A DNA stretch of 64,000 nucleotides, taken from NCBI GenBank assembly GCA_903826405.1, contig CAIKEH010000004.1, positions 47,530 through 111,529 of the forward strand. Reading direction: 5' to 3'. How positions within the stretch are numbered: position 1 is the stretch's first letter; each line of letters begins with the position of its first letter. A program made the position numbers and the translations under genes. Below, one piece after another: positions 9,253-18,338 of this stretch. Source of the stretch: an uncultured bacterium (lineage in GTDB: Bacteria > Bacteroidota > Bacteroidia > Chitinophagales > Chitinophagaceae). The notes beneath the pieces were generated by a model. It had not been told where the DNA came from. It saw nothing but the letters and a program-made list of their open reading frames with translations, and made no database searches.

Positions 9253-10458
9253 ATGACCTCCATGACAAACCAACCAACCCGAACGGCTGTCCGCATCGAA
9301 TCGATAGACCTGATTCGGGCATTGACCATGGTGCTGATGATCTTCGTAAATGACCTTTGGTCTTTGAAAGATATTCCCGAATGGCTGGAACATGTGGCCC
9401 CCGGGGTGGATGGGATGGGTCTTGCAGACACGGTATTTCCCGCATTCCTGTTCATCGTCGGACTTTCCATGCCATTCGCCCTTGCAAATAGACGCGCCAA
9501 AGGTGATGATGATCGGACGTTGGTTAGACATGTAGCAACCCGTTCACTTGCTCTGTTGATCATGGGTGTATTTCTGGTCAATGGCGAAACTATAAATGAG
9601 CAGGCTACCGGCATTCAGGGCCATGTATGGGGATTCATCTGTTGTTTTTCTTTCATCTTGATCTGGAATGTGTATCCGAAGGGAGTTCATCGGAATTGGG
9701 CACTGGCGACGAAACTGATCGGGGCAGCCTTGTTGTTGTGCATGGCCATCAGGTACAGAGGCGGGGGAGATGGGCATCTCCAAAGGTTCGCACCCCAATG
9801 GTGGGGTATACTTGGCCTGATCGGATGGTCCTATCTCACGAGCGGACTGATCACGATTTTTGCCAAGAATAAAGTTTATATCATACTGATGGCATGGACT
9901 ATCTTCTGTATTCTCAGTATGGTCTACAAGGCCGGACTTGTTCCTGAATCCTTTTCTTTCATTCCAGAAGCCATTCGGGGAGGGACATTGGTCGGCCTTG
10001 CCTTGGGGGGAGTGCTATCCGCCTTGATCTATGATCATTACCGGGCCTTGCAGGATGGTAAAAATCTGATCAGGATGCTATTGTTGTTCGCGGCCATACT
10101 GATCATTTTATCGTTCATCACCCGCCCTTTATGGGGGTTGTCCAAATTGGGCGCTACGCCGGCATGGTTGTTCCTGTGCAGCGCGATCACCCTGTTGGGA
10201 TTTCTTGCGATAGATCAGTTGGTGGTCAAAAGGGGAGCAGCCCGATGGCTGGAATTCGTGAAACCTGCTGGAACAGACACCTTGCTTTGTTATTTCATCC
10301 CTTATTTCGCCTATGCATCCACAATCTTGTTAGGCCTCCATGTACCTGATTTGTTGTTGACCGGGATCGCGGGTCTATTCAAATCTTTTTTGTTCGCACT
10401 ATTGTGCGTCCAGCTCACCAAGGTCTTGAACCGTGCGGGGATCAGACTGAAATTATGA
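9253..10458 (+). CDS. HGSNAT/DUF5009-type multi-pass membrane protein, putative acyltransferase
   Basis: The 401-residue protein has about ten hydrophobic segments. It opens with the hallmark of the heparan-alpha-glucosaminide N-acetyltransferase / DUF5009 / YeiB-related group: RIESIDLIRALTMVLMIFVN at about 12-31, then LADTVFPAFLFIVGLSMPFAL. In human HGSNAT an acetyl group is moved across the membrane to a terminal glucosamine; in bacteria the acceptor is generally unknown, though cell-surface or periplasmic glycans are plausible. The motifs support family membership, and the substrate is inference. A second Met at codon 4 is an equally possible start. Confidence 0.85.
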   Translation: MTSMTNQPTRTAVRIESIDLIRALTMVLMIFVNDLWSLKDIPEWLEHVAPGVDGMGLADTVFPAFLFIVGLSMPFALANRRAKGDDDRTLVRHVATRSLALLIMGVFLVNGETINEQATGIQGHVWGFICCFSFILIWNVYPKGVHRNWALATKLIGAALLLCMAIRYRGGGDGHLQRFAPQWWGILGLIGWSYLTSGLITIFAKNKVYIILMAWTIFCILSMVYKAGLVPESFSFIPEAIRGGTLVGLALGGVLSALIYDHYRALQDGKNLIRMLLLFAAILIILSFITRPLWGLSKLGATPAWLFLCSAITLLGFLAIDQLVVKRGAARWLEFVKPAGTDTLLCYFIPYFAYASTILLGLHVPDLLLTGIAGLFKSFLFALLCVQLTKVLNRAGIRLKL

Positions 10459-10595
10459 AAGCCGGCCTGAGCCTCGATCATGCAACCCCAATGTGTGATG
10501 AAATTGATACGTAATGGGAGTGATTTGAAAAAGGTGAATCCTGAAGAACATAAGCCGTAGATGCCTAAAACCCGCTACATTTGGAAAAAGTGAAC

Positions 10596-10979
10596 ATGGC
10601 AAGGATCTTACTGGCTTTTTTCATCTTCATGTCTATGCACACCAACACCCATGCACAACAGAATGACCAGCACAGAATGCTCAGGCACGTGGTCATGTTC
10701 GGATGGAAAGAAGGTACGGATACCGCAGTGATCAATAAAGTGGTTACTGCATTTCGGGGCCTCCCCTCTCAGATCCCACTCATCCAATCTTTTGAGTGGG
10801 GGATCAATAACAGTCCGGAGAATCTGAACAGGGGATTGACCCATTGTTTCACTTTGGGTTTCCGCAGTGAGGCGGACAGGGATGCGTACCTCATTCATCC
10901 TGCTCACAAGGTATTCGTAGCTCAATTGGTACCGGTGCCGGAGAAGATCACGGTATTCGATTACTGGGCTGGTCAATGA
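10596..10979 (+). CDS. Exported Dabb (stress-responsive A/B barrel) domain protein
   Basis: About 127 residues from the Met at 10596, which directly precedes a signal peptide (MARILLAFFIFMSMHTNTHAQ); the track start five codons earlier is also possible. The mature part begins RHVVMFGWKEGTD and ends with HPAHKVFVAQLVPVPEKITVFDYW, the typical first strand and C-terminal HPxHxxF...D/Y pattern of the Dabb ferredoxin-like fold. Such proteins form dimeric barrels; cytoplasmic members include polyketide cyclases and stress proteins, and secreted Bacteroidota members have no assigned role. No operon partner is evident. Confidence 0.85.
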   Translation: MARILLAFFIFMSMHTNTHAQQNDQHRMLRHVVMFGWKEGTDTAVINKVVTAFRGLPSQIPLIQSFEWGINNSPENLNRGLTHCFTLGFRSEADRDAYLIHPAHKVFVAQLVPVPEKITVFDYWAGQ

Positions 10980-11253
10980 ACACCTGCTTTACTGAAAGCT
11001 GGACTTCATCCTGTGGGGGATTAAGGGGATGTTTTTCCATAGAATTTCGTTGGTCCGGGTTTTTGAATCAACGCTCTTTACTCCTTTCGTCATCACGGCT
11101 TCAGATGAACGAGGTGCATCAGAAAGACAAAAACATGCTTTTTAGAGGGAATTTTTCCATTTTTCTAAGAAAATAAATTTCAAAATCTGTCCAAGTCCCT
11201 TAATTTTATAGTGCAAAAACCCATTTTTTACTAATCATTAAATTCAACTACTC

Positions 11254-11652
11254 ATGGCAAAGGCAGCCAAGAAACCAGTGAAAAAAGCGGCTAAAAAAGC
11301 AGTTAAAAAAGCCCCTGCAAAAAAAGCAGTAAAAAAGGCAGTGAAAAAAGCAGCTCCTAAAAAAGCCGTTAAGAAAAAAGCAGCTCCCAAGAAGAAGGTC
11401 AAAAGAAAACCCAATGCAGCCTTCATGAAAGCGCTGACCCCCAGCCCCACATTGGCAGCAGTCATCGGTGCAAAGCCACTGCCTAGGACTGAGTCTGTAA
11501 AGAAGATCTGGGATTACATCAAAAAGAACAAACTGCAGGACAGCAAAAACAAGAGGAACATCAATGCAGACGAGAAATTGAAGGCTCTCTTCGGAAAGCC
11601 TCAGGTTTCCATGTTTGAACTGGCATCCATCCTCAGCAAGCATCTGAAGTAA
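11254..11652 (+). CDS. Lys/Ala-rich basic protein with C-terminal SWIB/MDM2 domain
   Basis: The 132-residue protein has two parts. Residues 1-55 are repeats of the AKKAVKKA/APKK type, resembling histone H1 tails and chlamydial or bacterial histone-like proteins. Residues of about 60-132 form a SWIB domain (PSPTLAAVIG, PRTESVKKIWDYIKKN, NINADEKLKALFG, VSMFELASILSKHL). SWIB domains in eukaryotes occur in chromatin remodellers; in bacteria they are known in Chlamydia topoisomerase I and as small nucleoid-type proteins. A DNA-binding or nucleoid role is inferred from the charge. A strong terminator follows at once, so it is probably a single-gene, well-expressed unit. Confidence 0.92.
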   Translation: MAKAAKKPVKKAAKKAVKKAPAKKAVKKAVKKAAPKKAVKKKAAPKKKVKRKPNAAFMKALTPSPTLAAVIGAKPLPRTESVKKIWDYIKKNKLQDSKNKRNINADEKLKALFGKPQVSMFELASILSKHLK

Positions 11653-11675
11653 GCTGTCCCTGTCCGGATTCATTG

Positions 11676-11708
11676 AAAACCCCGAGAGATCATCTCGGGG
11701 TTTTATTT
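11676..11708 (+). terminator. Strong intrinsic terminator after the SWIB gene
   Basis: A perfect 12-bp stem (arm aaaaccccgaga, 11676-11687) closes on a 5-base loop (gatca), and the second arm (tctcggggtttt) runs straight into a T-rich tract (ttttatttta). It begins 24 bases after the stop codon at 11652. Confidence 0.9.
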
Positions 11709-11900
11709 TACCCATGCATCCTACGATGGTCGATCATGGCAGCTTTGAGCCAGATGCGGATATCGTTCAATGGACTAATTCACTTTCAACTGACAGGATA
11801 TTCATTAACTTGATGCCTATGATCTAGAAAGTACTCATGCTGTGTATGAAGTGGGTCATTGAATGAATAAACATTTTCTCCTAACTCAAAATAGGAATCG

Positions 11901-12692
11901 ATGAAGAATATACTTGTCGGGATATTACTGTTTCCTCTCTGTTGCATCGCGCAACAAAGGATCCTGTGGCCGGAACAGAGCCAGATCGCCGTCAGCCTCA
12001 GCTTCGATGATGCCAGGGAAAGTCAGGTGACGAAAGGCACTACCGTGCTGGATGAATTCAAGGTCAGGGCGACATTTTATGTGGTCCCCTCATCTGTGAA
12101 ACGCCAGATCGATGGCTGGAAAAAAGCCGTATCCAACGGCCATGAGATAGGCAATCATACCCTCACTCATCCCTGTACGGGAAATTTTCCCTGGTCCAGG
12201 GATAATGCCCTCGAGGATTACAATCTGGAACGGATGAAAAATGAAATGTTGGAATGCAATAAGCAGGTCAAAGATCTCTTAGGCGTGGAATGTCGTGAAT
12301 TCGCTTATCCCTGCGGTCAAAAATTCGTAGGACGTGGTGCGGGTACAAAAAGTTATGTCCCGCTGGTAGTTGAGCATTTCCGATCGGGAAGGGGATGGAT
12401 GGATGAGGCTGCCAATGATCCTTATTATTGCAATACCGCCCAACTCACATGCATAGAGAGCGACGGAAAAACTTTCGAGGAATTGCTTGCTCGTGTCAAT
12501 GAAGCGAAGAAGAACGGCTCCTGGTTGATCTTCGGTGGACATGAGATGGATGAAGGGGGGCCACAGACAACAAGGATCGATGCCCTCCGGCAATTGTTGG
12601 CTTACATGAAAGACCCGCAAAATCATATATGGATCGCTCCCGTAGGAGAAGTGGCTCAGTACATCCAGGATCATCCTGTACCGGTGAAATGA
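11901..12692 (+). CDS. Exported polysaccharide deacetylase (NodB domain, CE4)
   Basis: The 263-residue protein has a signal peptide (about MKNILVGILLFPLCCIAQ). The NodB metal triad is complete: SLSFDDA (Asp36, Asp37) and GNHTLTH (His86, His90), with the shape-forming FAYPCG motif near residue 135. CE4 enzymes remove N- or O-acetyl groups from chitin, xylan or peptidoglycan with a Zn or Co ion. Length is near the single-domain norm. The substrate cannot be read from the sequence; GH20 in the same window would fit chito-oligosaccharide processing, but the genes are 18 kb apart. Confidence 0.9.
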   Translation: MKNILVGILLFPLCCIAQQRILWPEQSQIAVSLSFDDARESQVTKGTTVLDEFKVRATFYVVPSSVKRQIDGWKKAVSNGHEIGNHTLTHPCTGNFPWSRDNALEDYNLERMKNEMLECNKQVKDLLGVECREFAYPCGQKFVGRGAGTKSYVPLVVEHFRSGRGWMDEAANDPYYCNTAQLTCIESDGKTFEELLARVNEAKKNGSWLIFGGHEMDEGGPQTTRIDALRQLLAYMKDPQNHIWIAPVGEVAQYIQDHPVPVK

Positions 12693-12825
12693 GCAACCCG
12701 AGGGAAATACAAAGGGTCATGTTGAATTTTTTCAGGAATCCCGCTCGATTCCTTTCTTCCCAGTTTCTACGGTAAGCTTGAAGGGTCTGGGTTAGCTATC
12801 TCAAAACGTCCATAAATGAAAGTAC

Positions 12826-13869
12826 ATGGAGATTGGTATAGACAGTTTTGCTGCAAAATTCAATGTTGAGCATACAAATGCTGCGGATGATGTTGAAGCT
12901 ATGACACGTTTGCTGGACCGCATGGAACATGCGGATAGGATGGGGCTGGATATATTCGGTATCGGGGAACACCATCGTAAAGGCTTTCTGGATTCAGCCC
13001 CTTCACTCATATTAGCCGCTGCCGCAGCAAGAACTCAACGGATCAGACTCACCAGCGCGGTTACTGTCCTGAGTGCGGATGATCCCGTCCGCGTTTTCCA
13101 GCGCTTCGCAACACTCGACCTCATATCGAAAGGTCGGGCTGAACTTGTAGTGGGACGTGGATCTTTCATTGACGCATACCCGCTTTTTGGACTCGATCTT
13201 CGGGATTATGATGCCCTGTTCGAAGAGAAACTGGATCTTTTTCTGAAGATACGTGCCCTTGAGAAGATCGACTGGAGTGGCAAGTTCAGGCCAGCGCTAA
13301 AGAATCAATCCGTGTATCCGCGGCCTTTCCAGGATCCCATACCGGTATGGTTGGGTGTGGGCGGCACCCCGGAATCCTTCATCAGGGCTGGTGCGTTGGG
13401 ATTGCCTCTCATGGTTGCCATCATTGGTGGTGAGACTCATCATTTCAAACCACTCGTGGACCTCTATTGGGAAGCGGGTCGGCGTGCCGGACACGGTAAA
13501 GATGTATTGAAAGTGGGCATGCATTCCCTGGGTTATGTTGCGGATACCACCGAACAGGCATTGGAAGAATTTTATCCGGGTTATGCAGAAGCGATGAACA
13601 GGATCGGCAGAGAACGGGGTTGGCAGCCCATGACAAGGGGGAGATTTGAAGCCCAGATCGGACCGCGTGGGGCATTATTGGTAGGAAGCCCCGAGCTCGT
13701 TGCTGAAAAAATTCTCCGCCATTCCCAATCACTGGGAGGAATAACGAGATTGACCTTTCAGATGGATACGGCCGAAATCTCACACGAAAAACTGCTGAGG
13801 GCGATCGAACTCATCGGCACCAGAATAAAACCATTGGTCAATCAGCAGGTGGAACAGACCTTGCCATGA
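12826..13869 (+). CDS. LLM class flavin-dependent oxidoreductase (luciferase-like)
   Basis: The 347-residue protein carries the bacterial luciferase-like TIM-barrel pattern: MEIGIDSFAAKF at the N-terminus, GIGEHHRKGFLDSAPSLILAAAAARTQRIRLTSAV at about 45-80, RFATLDLISKGRAELVVGRG near 110-125, and PVWLGVGGTPESFIRAGALGLPL near 175-195. Members use F420 or reduced FMN to oxidise small organic molecules; the Bacteroidota homologues are normally FMN types. It is cytosolic (no signal) and lies 117 bases ahead of the TauE/SafE gene on the same strand. A link to organosulfur use is possible but not shown. Confidence 0.9.
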   Translation: MEIGIDSFAAKFNVEHTNAADDVEAMTRLLDRMEHADRMGLDIFGIGEHHRKGFLDSAPSLILAAAAARTQRIRLTSAVTVLSADDPVRVFQRFATLDLISKGRAELVVGRGSFIDAYPLFGLDLRDYDALFEEKLDLFLKIRALEKIDWSGKFRPALKNQSVYPRPFQDPIPVWLGVGGTPESFIRAGALGLPLMVAIIGGETHHFKPLVDLYWEAGRRAGHGKDVLKVGMHSLGYVADTTEQALEEFYPGYAEAMNRIGRERGWQPMTRGRFEAQIGPRGALLVGSPELVAEKILRHSQSLGGITRLTFQMDTAEISHEKLLRAIELIGTRIKPLVNQQVEQTLP

Positions 13870-13986
13870 CCCGCTACCTTCAAAGGAAATCACTACATTC
13901 ATCAGCAGGAACTGATAACAGAAGGGATTACAGGAATATGCCGCTTCTTCTGAACATCAGTGGCATAAACCTCATTCATCAGCGCA

Positions 13987-14730
13987 ATGCATATTTTATC
14001 TCAAACGGATTGGTTCATCATCCTGATAGCCACTTTTGTAATCGGCATGGGTAAAGCCGGATTGCGTGGGGTGGACATGTTGAACGTGACCCTGATGGCG
14101 ATGGTCTTCGGAGCAAAAACATCAACGGGCATTGTTCTTCCCCTGTTGTGCATCGCTGATATCGCAGCTGTTTCATATTATCATCGGCACGCACAATGGA
14201 AGCATTTTTGGAAGGTGACACCCTGGATGGCACTCGGCGTTCTTTTAGGCGTTTATCTGGGGAAAGACATGAATGAAATGCTTTTCAGAAAATTGATGGC
14301 CATCATCATCTTGGTATCCATCGTGATCGTACTCATCATGGAATATAAGAAGTCGGCAACGGTACCCGATCATCCGCTTTTCGCTGCTTCCACGGGGATC
14401 TCCGCTGGTTTCACCACCATGATCGGTAACCTCGCCGGTACTTTCTCCAATCTCTATTTTCTGGCCATGCGTCTGACGAAGAACGACTTCATCGGAACCG
14501 GTGCCTGGATTTTCCTGATCATGAACCTGTTCAAGCTGCCGTTCCAGATCTTTTACTGGAAGAACATCACTTTGGAAAGCGTTAAGGTGGACGCCTTGCT
14601 GGTGCCTGCACTGGCAGCGGGATTCTTTGTAGGGATCAAAGTGGTTGGGAGAATAAAGGATGAGCAATTCCGGAAACTCGTGATTGTACTTACCATCGCA
14701 GGGGCCTTTTTGATGTTGCTGAGGCGATAG
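13987..14730 (+). CDS. TauE/SafE family sulfite/organosulfonate exporter
   Basis: The 247-residue protein has about eight membrane segments and the family signature near the N-terminus: FVIGMGKAGLRGVDMLNVTLMAMVFGAKTSTGIVLPLLCIADI, followed in the second half by STGISAGFTTMIGNLAGTFSNLYFLAMRL, the inverted repeat half with conserved Gly residues. TauE/SafE proteins export sulfite, sulfoacetate or related anions, but many are unassigned. It follows an LLM flavoprotein on the same strand by 117 bases. The track's overlapping ORF at 13866 is a shadow. Confidence 0.9.
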   Translation: MHILSQTDWFIILIATFVIGMGKAGLRGVDMLNVTLMAMVFGAKTSTGIVLPLLCIADIAAVSYYHRHAQWKHFWKVTPWMALGVLLGVYLGKDMNEMLFRKLMAIIILVSIVIVLIMEYKKSATVPDHPLFAASTGISAGFTTMIGNLAGTFSNLYFLAMRLTKNDFIGTGAWIFLIMNLFKLPFQIFYWKNITLESVKVDALLVPALAAGFFVGIKVVGRIKDEQFRKLVIVLTIAGAFLMLLRR

Positions 14731-14846
14731 CATATCCGATGCCTTCACTAATTAACCTGTGAAGGCATCCCCTTGTGGAAAAACGATTTCATTTATCACC
14801 GATCCATCCAAACCCTGAATCAAGAAACCCAAGTAAATCCTTCTAT

Positions 14847-17564
14847 ATGCGATCAACACGCAAGGAACTTCTGTTTGTTCTTTCCCTGGTTGTCCTGCTC
14901 TGGTCCTGCAGGAATAAAAACGCACATCAGCTGTCCGAAGTGGCATTCACACTTCAGGAGTCTCAACTGCCTGATTACGAAAAGAACATCGATCACCAGG
15001 CCATCCTCTCGGAGATGCTGTCTGGTACGGATAAGGAATTCAGTAAGGGTCAGACGATATACAATCATTATTGTTTCACCTGTCATGGTAATCCCGTTCA
15101 GGAAGGTTCCATACCGAAGGCATTCAAATATTGGAAGGACCATTTCAAGGTAGGAGGTGACCCATATTCCATGTACCAAACCATCACCAGGGGGTATGGA
15201 TCCATGCCGCCGCAGGTACAGTTGACCCCAATAGAAAAGTATGAGGTCATCCATTACATAAGGGAGGAGTTCGTCCATAAACTCAATAAAGACGAATACA
15301 CCACGGTGGATCCGATTTATTTGAGTGGTCTACCCAAGGGTACGCTCCGGGGTCCTGCTCCGGGCGAAAAGAAGCCTTGGGCGGAAATGGATTATGGTAA
15401 CTTCCTGATCAATACCTACGAACTGGTACCTGCAAACGCAGCTCCCCGTGAGATCTCATCGGGCAGCGCACCTTTGCCTGACGAACACCTCACCGAAGCC
15501 AACTTCGCCTATAAGGGCATAGCCGTAAGGGTCGATGAAGGGCCAGGAGGAGTGGCAGCAGGAAAGGCATGGATGATATTCGACCATGACCTGATGCGGA
15601 TCGCAGGAGCATGGACAGGCAAAGGATTCATAGATTGGGAAGCTATCCTTTTCAATGGGGAACATAATATTTCCCCTCGCACTATCGGTGATCTGCAGGT
15701 GGCAAATCCTGTCGTACCCGGATGGGCAGATCCGAAGACCGGCTCTTTCAAAGATGACCGTTTCATGGCCTTGGACAAGAGGAGGTTCGGCCCCTTACGC
15801 CGGACCTGGACACAATACAAAGGGCTTTATCATTTCAAGGATAAAGTGGTCATCACTTATAGTGTTGGAAAAGCAGAGGTTCTGGAGAAACTTGGCCTCG
15901 AGGGAAATGTTGATGAACCCGTCTTCACTCGAACTTTGAACATCGGTCCATCAACAACTCCACTGAAAATGCTGGTGGCACCCGAAAATGCATCCGTTTC
16001 CGTCGTGGGTGATGGCGTGAATTTGAAAAAGGAGAATGGATATTACATTCTGGAGATACCCGCATCCAAAATATCCATGTTCAAACTGCTCATGGCAAAA
16101 GGAGGCATGAAGGGATTTGCGGCCATTTCTAATGTGTCCGCGAAACCGGAAGATCTTACACTATACACAAAAGGTGGATCGGCACAATACCCACAAAAAT
16201 TATTGACGAAGATCGATCGGGGTGAACAGGATGGCGTATTTCAGGTGGACCGAATGGAGTTGCCCTATCAGAGCCCTTGGAAAAATCAAATGCGGATGAG
16301 TGGGATCGACTTTCTGGATGGCGGCAAAAAGGCATTGGTCTGCGCAACAGATGGAGATGTGTGGATGGTGGATGGGCTGATGGATGCGTCCGGCACACTG
16401 TCCTGGAAAAGGATCGCGTCGGGCTTGTTCCAGCCACTTGGCATTAAAGTGGTAGAAGGAAAGATCTATGTTACCTGTCGAGATCAGCTGGTCAGGTTGA
16501 ATGATCTTAATGGCGATGGGGAGATCGATTTCTACGAGAGCTTCAACAGTGACCATCAGGTGACCAATCATTTTCATGAGTTCGCCATGGGTTTGCAAAC
16601 GGATAAAGAGGGCAATTTCTATTACGCCAAGAGTGCAAGGCATGCCAGACGGGCTCTGGTACCCCAACATGGCACCTTGTTGAAAGTGAGCAAGGACGGT
16701 CAAACGACACAGATCATAGCTCACGGCTTTCGCGCCGCAAATGGTGTATGCATCAATCCGGATGGTTCTTTCTTCGTAACCGATCAGGAGGGCCATTGGA
16801 CGCCCATGAATCGTATAAACTGGATCGGCCCACATGGAGGAGGGTTCTATGGCAACATGTTCGCTTATGATCCCTCCAAAGACAGTTCAGATCAAGGGAT
16901 GGAACAACCTCTAATGTGGATCGAGAGGGATATCGACCAGTCTCCCTCTGAATTGCTTTGGGTAGATAGCAAAGCCTGGGGTCCGCTTAATGGCAGTCTG
17001 CTGAGTTTTTCATACGGTTATGGCAAAGTATTCGTTGTCCCCCATGAACAAGTGGGTGGACAGATGCAGGGTGGGGTTTTTGAATTGCCCATTCCACGAT
17101 TTTCTACGGGGGTGATGCGGGGGCGTTTCAATCCCGCCGATGGGCAATTATACGCCTGCGGCTTATCTGCATGGGGATCGACCCAGCCTGATCTGGGTGG
17201 GTTTTATCGGATACGCTATAATGGAGGAAGAGCAGTCATCCCAGTAGGGTTGAATGTGAAACGTCAGGGTATTCGCATCACCTTCACGCATCCCCTGCAG
17301 GGGAATAAATGGACAGATACATCATCTTTCAAGGTGCAGACCTGGGATCTGAAACGTGTCAGGAAATATGGATCCGATCATTACAATGCAGCAACCCTTC
17401 CCGTCACCCAAGTGGATCTGTCGGCGGACAGTAAAGAGATCTTCCTGACGATACCGGGAATCAAACCTACTTGGGTGATGGAGATCCAATACACGTACAA
17501 GGATACGAATGGTAAAGATGCCGTGGGCATGATCCAGAACACCATCAACCGGATCGGGGATTGA
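14847..17564 (+). CDS. Lipoprotein with N-terminal cytochrome c, DUF6797-like domain and sugar-dehydrogenase-like propeller
   Basis: I start at the Met at 14847 (905 residues) because it heads a clean lipoprotein signal with lipobox LLWSC; the track start is 24 codons earlier. A cytochrome c domain follows (CxxCH at C76, C79, H80; likely distal Met in YGSMPPQ). Residues of about 190-430 (GIAVRVDEGPGG, AWMIFDHDLMRIAGAW) resemble DUF6797. Residues of about 470-800 match the PQQ/sorbosone-dehydrogenase-like propeller (DLNGDGEIDFYESFN, NPDGSFFVTDQEG). The C-terminal 100 residues are beta-rich. The domain order is the reverse of the lipoprotein at 609. Function is likely periplasmic or surface oxidation of a sugar or alcohol with electron transfer through its own haem; the substrate is unknown. 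Confidence 0.87.
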   Translation: MRSTRKELLFVLSLVVLLWSCRNKNAHQLSEVAFTLQESQLPDYEKNIDHQAILSEMLSGTDKEFSKGQTIYNHYCFTCHGNPVQEGSIPKAFKYWKDHFKVGGDPYSMYQTITRGYGSMPPQVQLTPIEKYEVIHYIREEFVHKLNKDEYTTVDPIYLSGLPKGTLRGPAPGEKKPWAEMDYGNFLINTYELVPANAAPREISSGSAPLPDEHLTEANFAYKGIAVRVDEGPGGVAAGKAWMIFDHDLMRIAGAWTGKGFIDWEAILFNGEHNISPRTIGDLQVANPVVPGWADPKTGSFKDDRFMALDKRRFGPLRRTWTQYKGLYHFKDKVVITYSVGKAEVLEKLGLEGNVDEPVFTRTLNIGPSTTPLKMLVAPENASVSVVGDGVNLKKENGYYILEIPASKISMFKLLMAKGGMKGFAAISNVSAKPEDLTLYTKGGSAQYPQKLLTKIDRGEQDGVFQVDRMELPYQSPWKNQMRMSGIDFLDGGKKALVCATDGDVWMVDGLMDASGTLSWKRIASGLFQPLGIKVVEGKIYVTCRDQLVRLNDLNGDGEIDFYESFNSDHQVTNHFHEFAMGLQTDKEGNFYYAKSARHARRALVPQHGTLLKVSKDGQTTQIIAHGFRAANGVCINPDGSFFVTDQEGHWTPMNRINWIGPHGGGFYGNMFAYDPSKDSSDQGMEQPLMWIERDIDQSPSELLWVDSKAWGPLNGSLLSFSYGYGKVFVVPHEQVGGQMQGGVFELPIPRFSTGVMRGRFNPADGQLYACGLSAWGSTQPDLGGFYRIRYNGGRAVIPVGLNVKRQGIRITFTHPLQGNKWTDTSSFKVQTWDLKRVRKYGSDHYNAATLPVTQVDLSADSKEIFLTIPGIKPTWVMEIQYTYKDTNGKDAVGMIQNTINRIGD

Positions 17565-17660
17565 TCACGTGCTGAGACATGCCCATCATCTTTGGAAGTG
17601 TGTGGACAAGGCCTCCGAATGGGTATACGGACTCCGTACTGTGTTATGATCGGGGACCAG

Positions 17661-18179
17661 CTATTTCTTAGGAGCCGTCGCTTCCTTGAACATTCCGCCG
17701 GCATCCAGATATTCATCAGCGAAGATGATCTTATGGTCCTTGTTGAATTTGAAGAGGCCATGGTATTTGTGGATGATCTTGATACCATTTACCGCATTGT
17801 CCACCCAGGTTGCATAAACGCTGACGTTGCCATCGGGCTTAAGTGTAGTGGGATTTATGGCAGGCAGCATGACCACATCTTTAGTAGTTAGATCAAAGAA
17901 CAACGGCCACCAGCCCTTGCAAATCTTCATCCAGTAAGATTTTGAAGTTGATGTATCGCCGTATCCGGGTGCGATCCGTACCACCGTATCGGAGATGAAT
18001 GATGAAACTTTAGCGGAATCCTTACTGCAGAAGGCGTCAAAATATCCCTGCACCAATTTGGCGTGCTGTGCAAATAGATCCATGTTCTCATCTGCTACAG
18101 CCACTGTTTTAGCAGGCTCCGATGTGCAGGCTGAATAGGCGATGGCAGAAAGAATGAGTATGTACAGTGTTTTTCTCAT
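17661..18179 (-). CDS. NTF2/SnoaL-like lipoprotein
   Basis: The 172-residue protein has a lipoprotein signal with lipobox AYSAC (Cys18). The mature region has the SnoaL-type NTF2 fold pattern: HAKLVQGYFDAFCSKDSAKVSSFISDTVVRIAPGYGDT (helix, then first strands), and later VSVYATWVDNAVNGIKIIHKYHGLFKFN and KIIFADEYLDAGG. The exported NTF2-like proteins have no general activity and may be ligand-binding. It converges with the cytochrome lipoprotein at 14847 and lies downstream of arsC on the same strand (159 bases), so read-through from the ars operon is possible. Confidence 0.85.
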   Translation of the reverse strand: MRKTLYILILSAIAYSACTSEPAKTVAVADENMDLFAQHAKLVQGYFDAFCSKDSAKVSSFISDTVVRIAPGYGDTSTSKSYWMKICKGWWPLFFDLTTKDVVMLPAINPTTLKPDGNVSVYATWVDNAVNGIKIIHKYHGLFKFNKDHKIIFADEYLDAGGMFKEATAPKK

Positions 18180-18338
18180 GTGATTGAATTTTACCCAATA
18201 TATTCTTTTTCCGGTGATGCGGGACAGACCGAATTTTTATTATACATCTTTTGGGGGCTCACGGCGATCTCGATTAAGGACTACTGGAAGGGCTGCCCAT
18301 GTTCAAGTTCAAAGTTCCGAGGCTGGGATCGCGAGGGA

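Noticed and set aside
11244-11715. Minus-strand ORFs over the SWIB gene
   Set aside because: They are the antisense of the Lys/Ala repeats, giving Phe/Leu-rich shadow frames.
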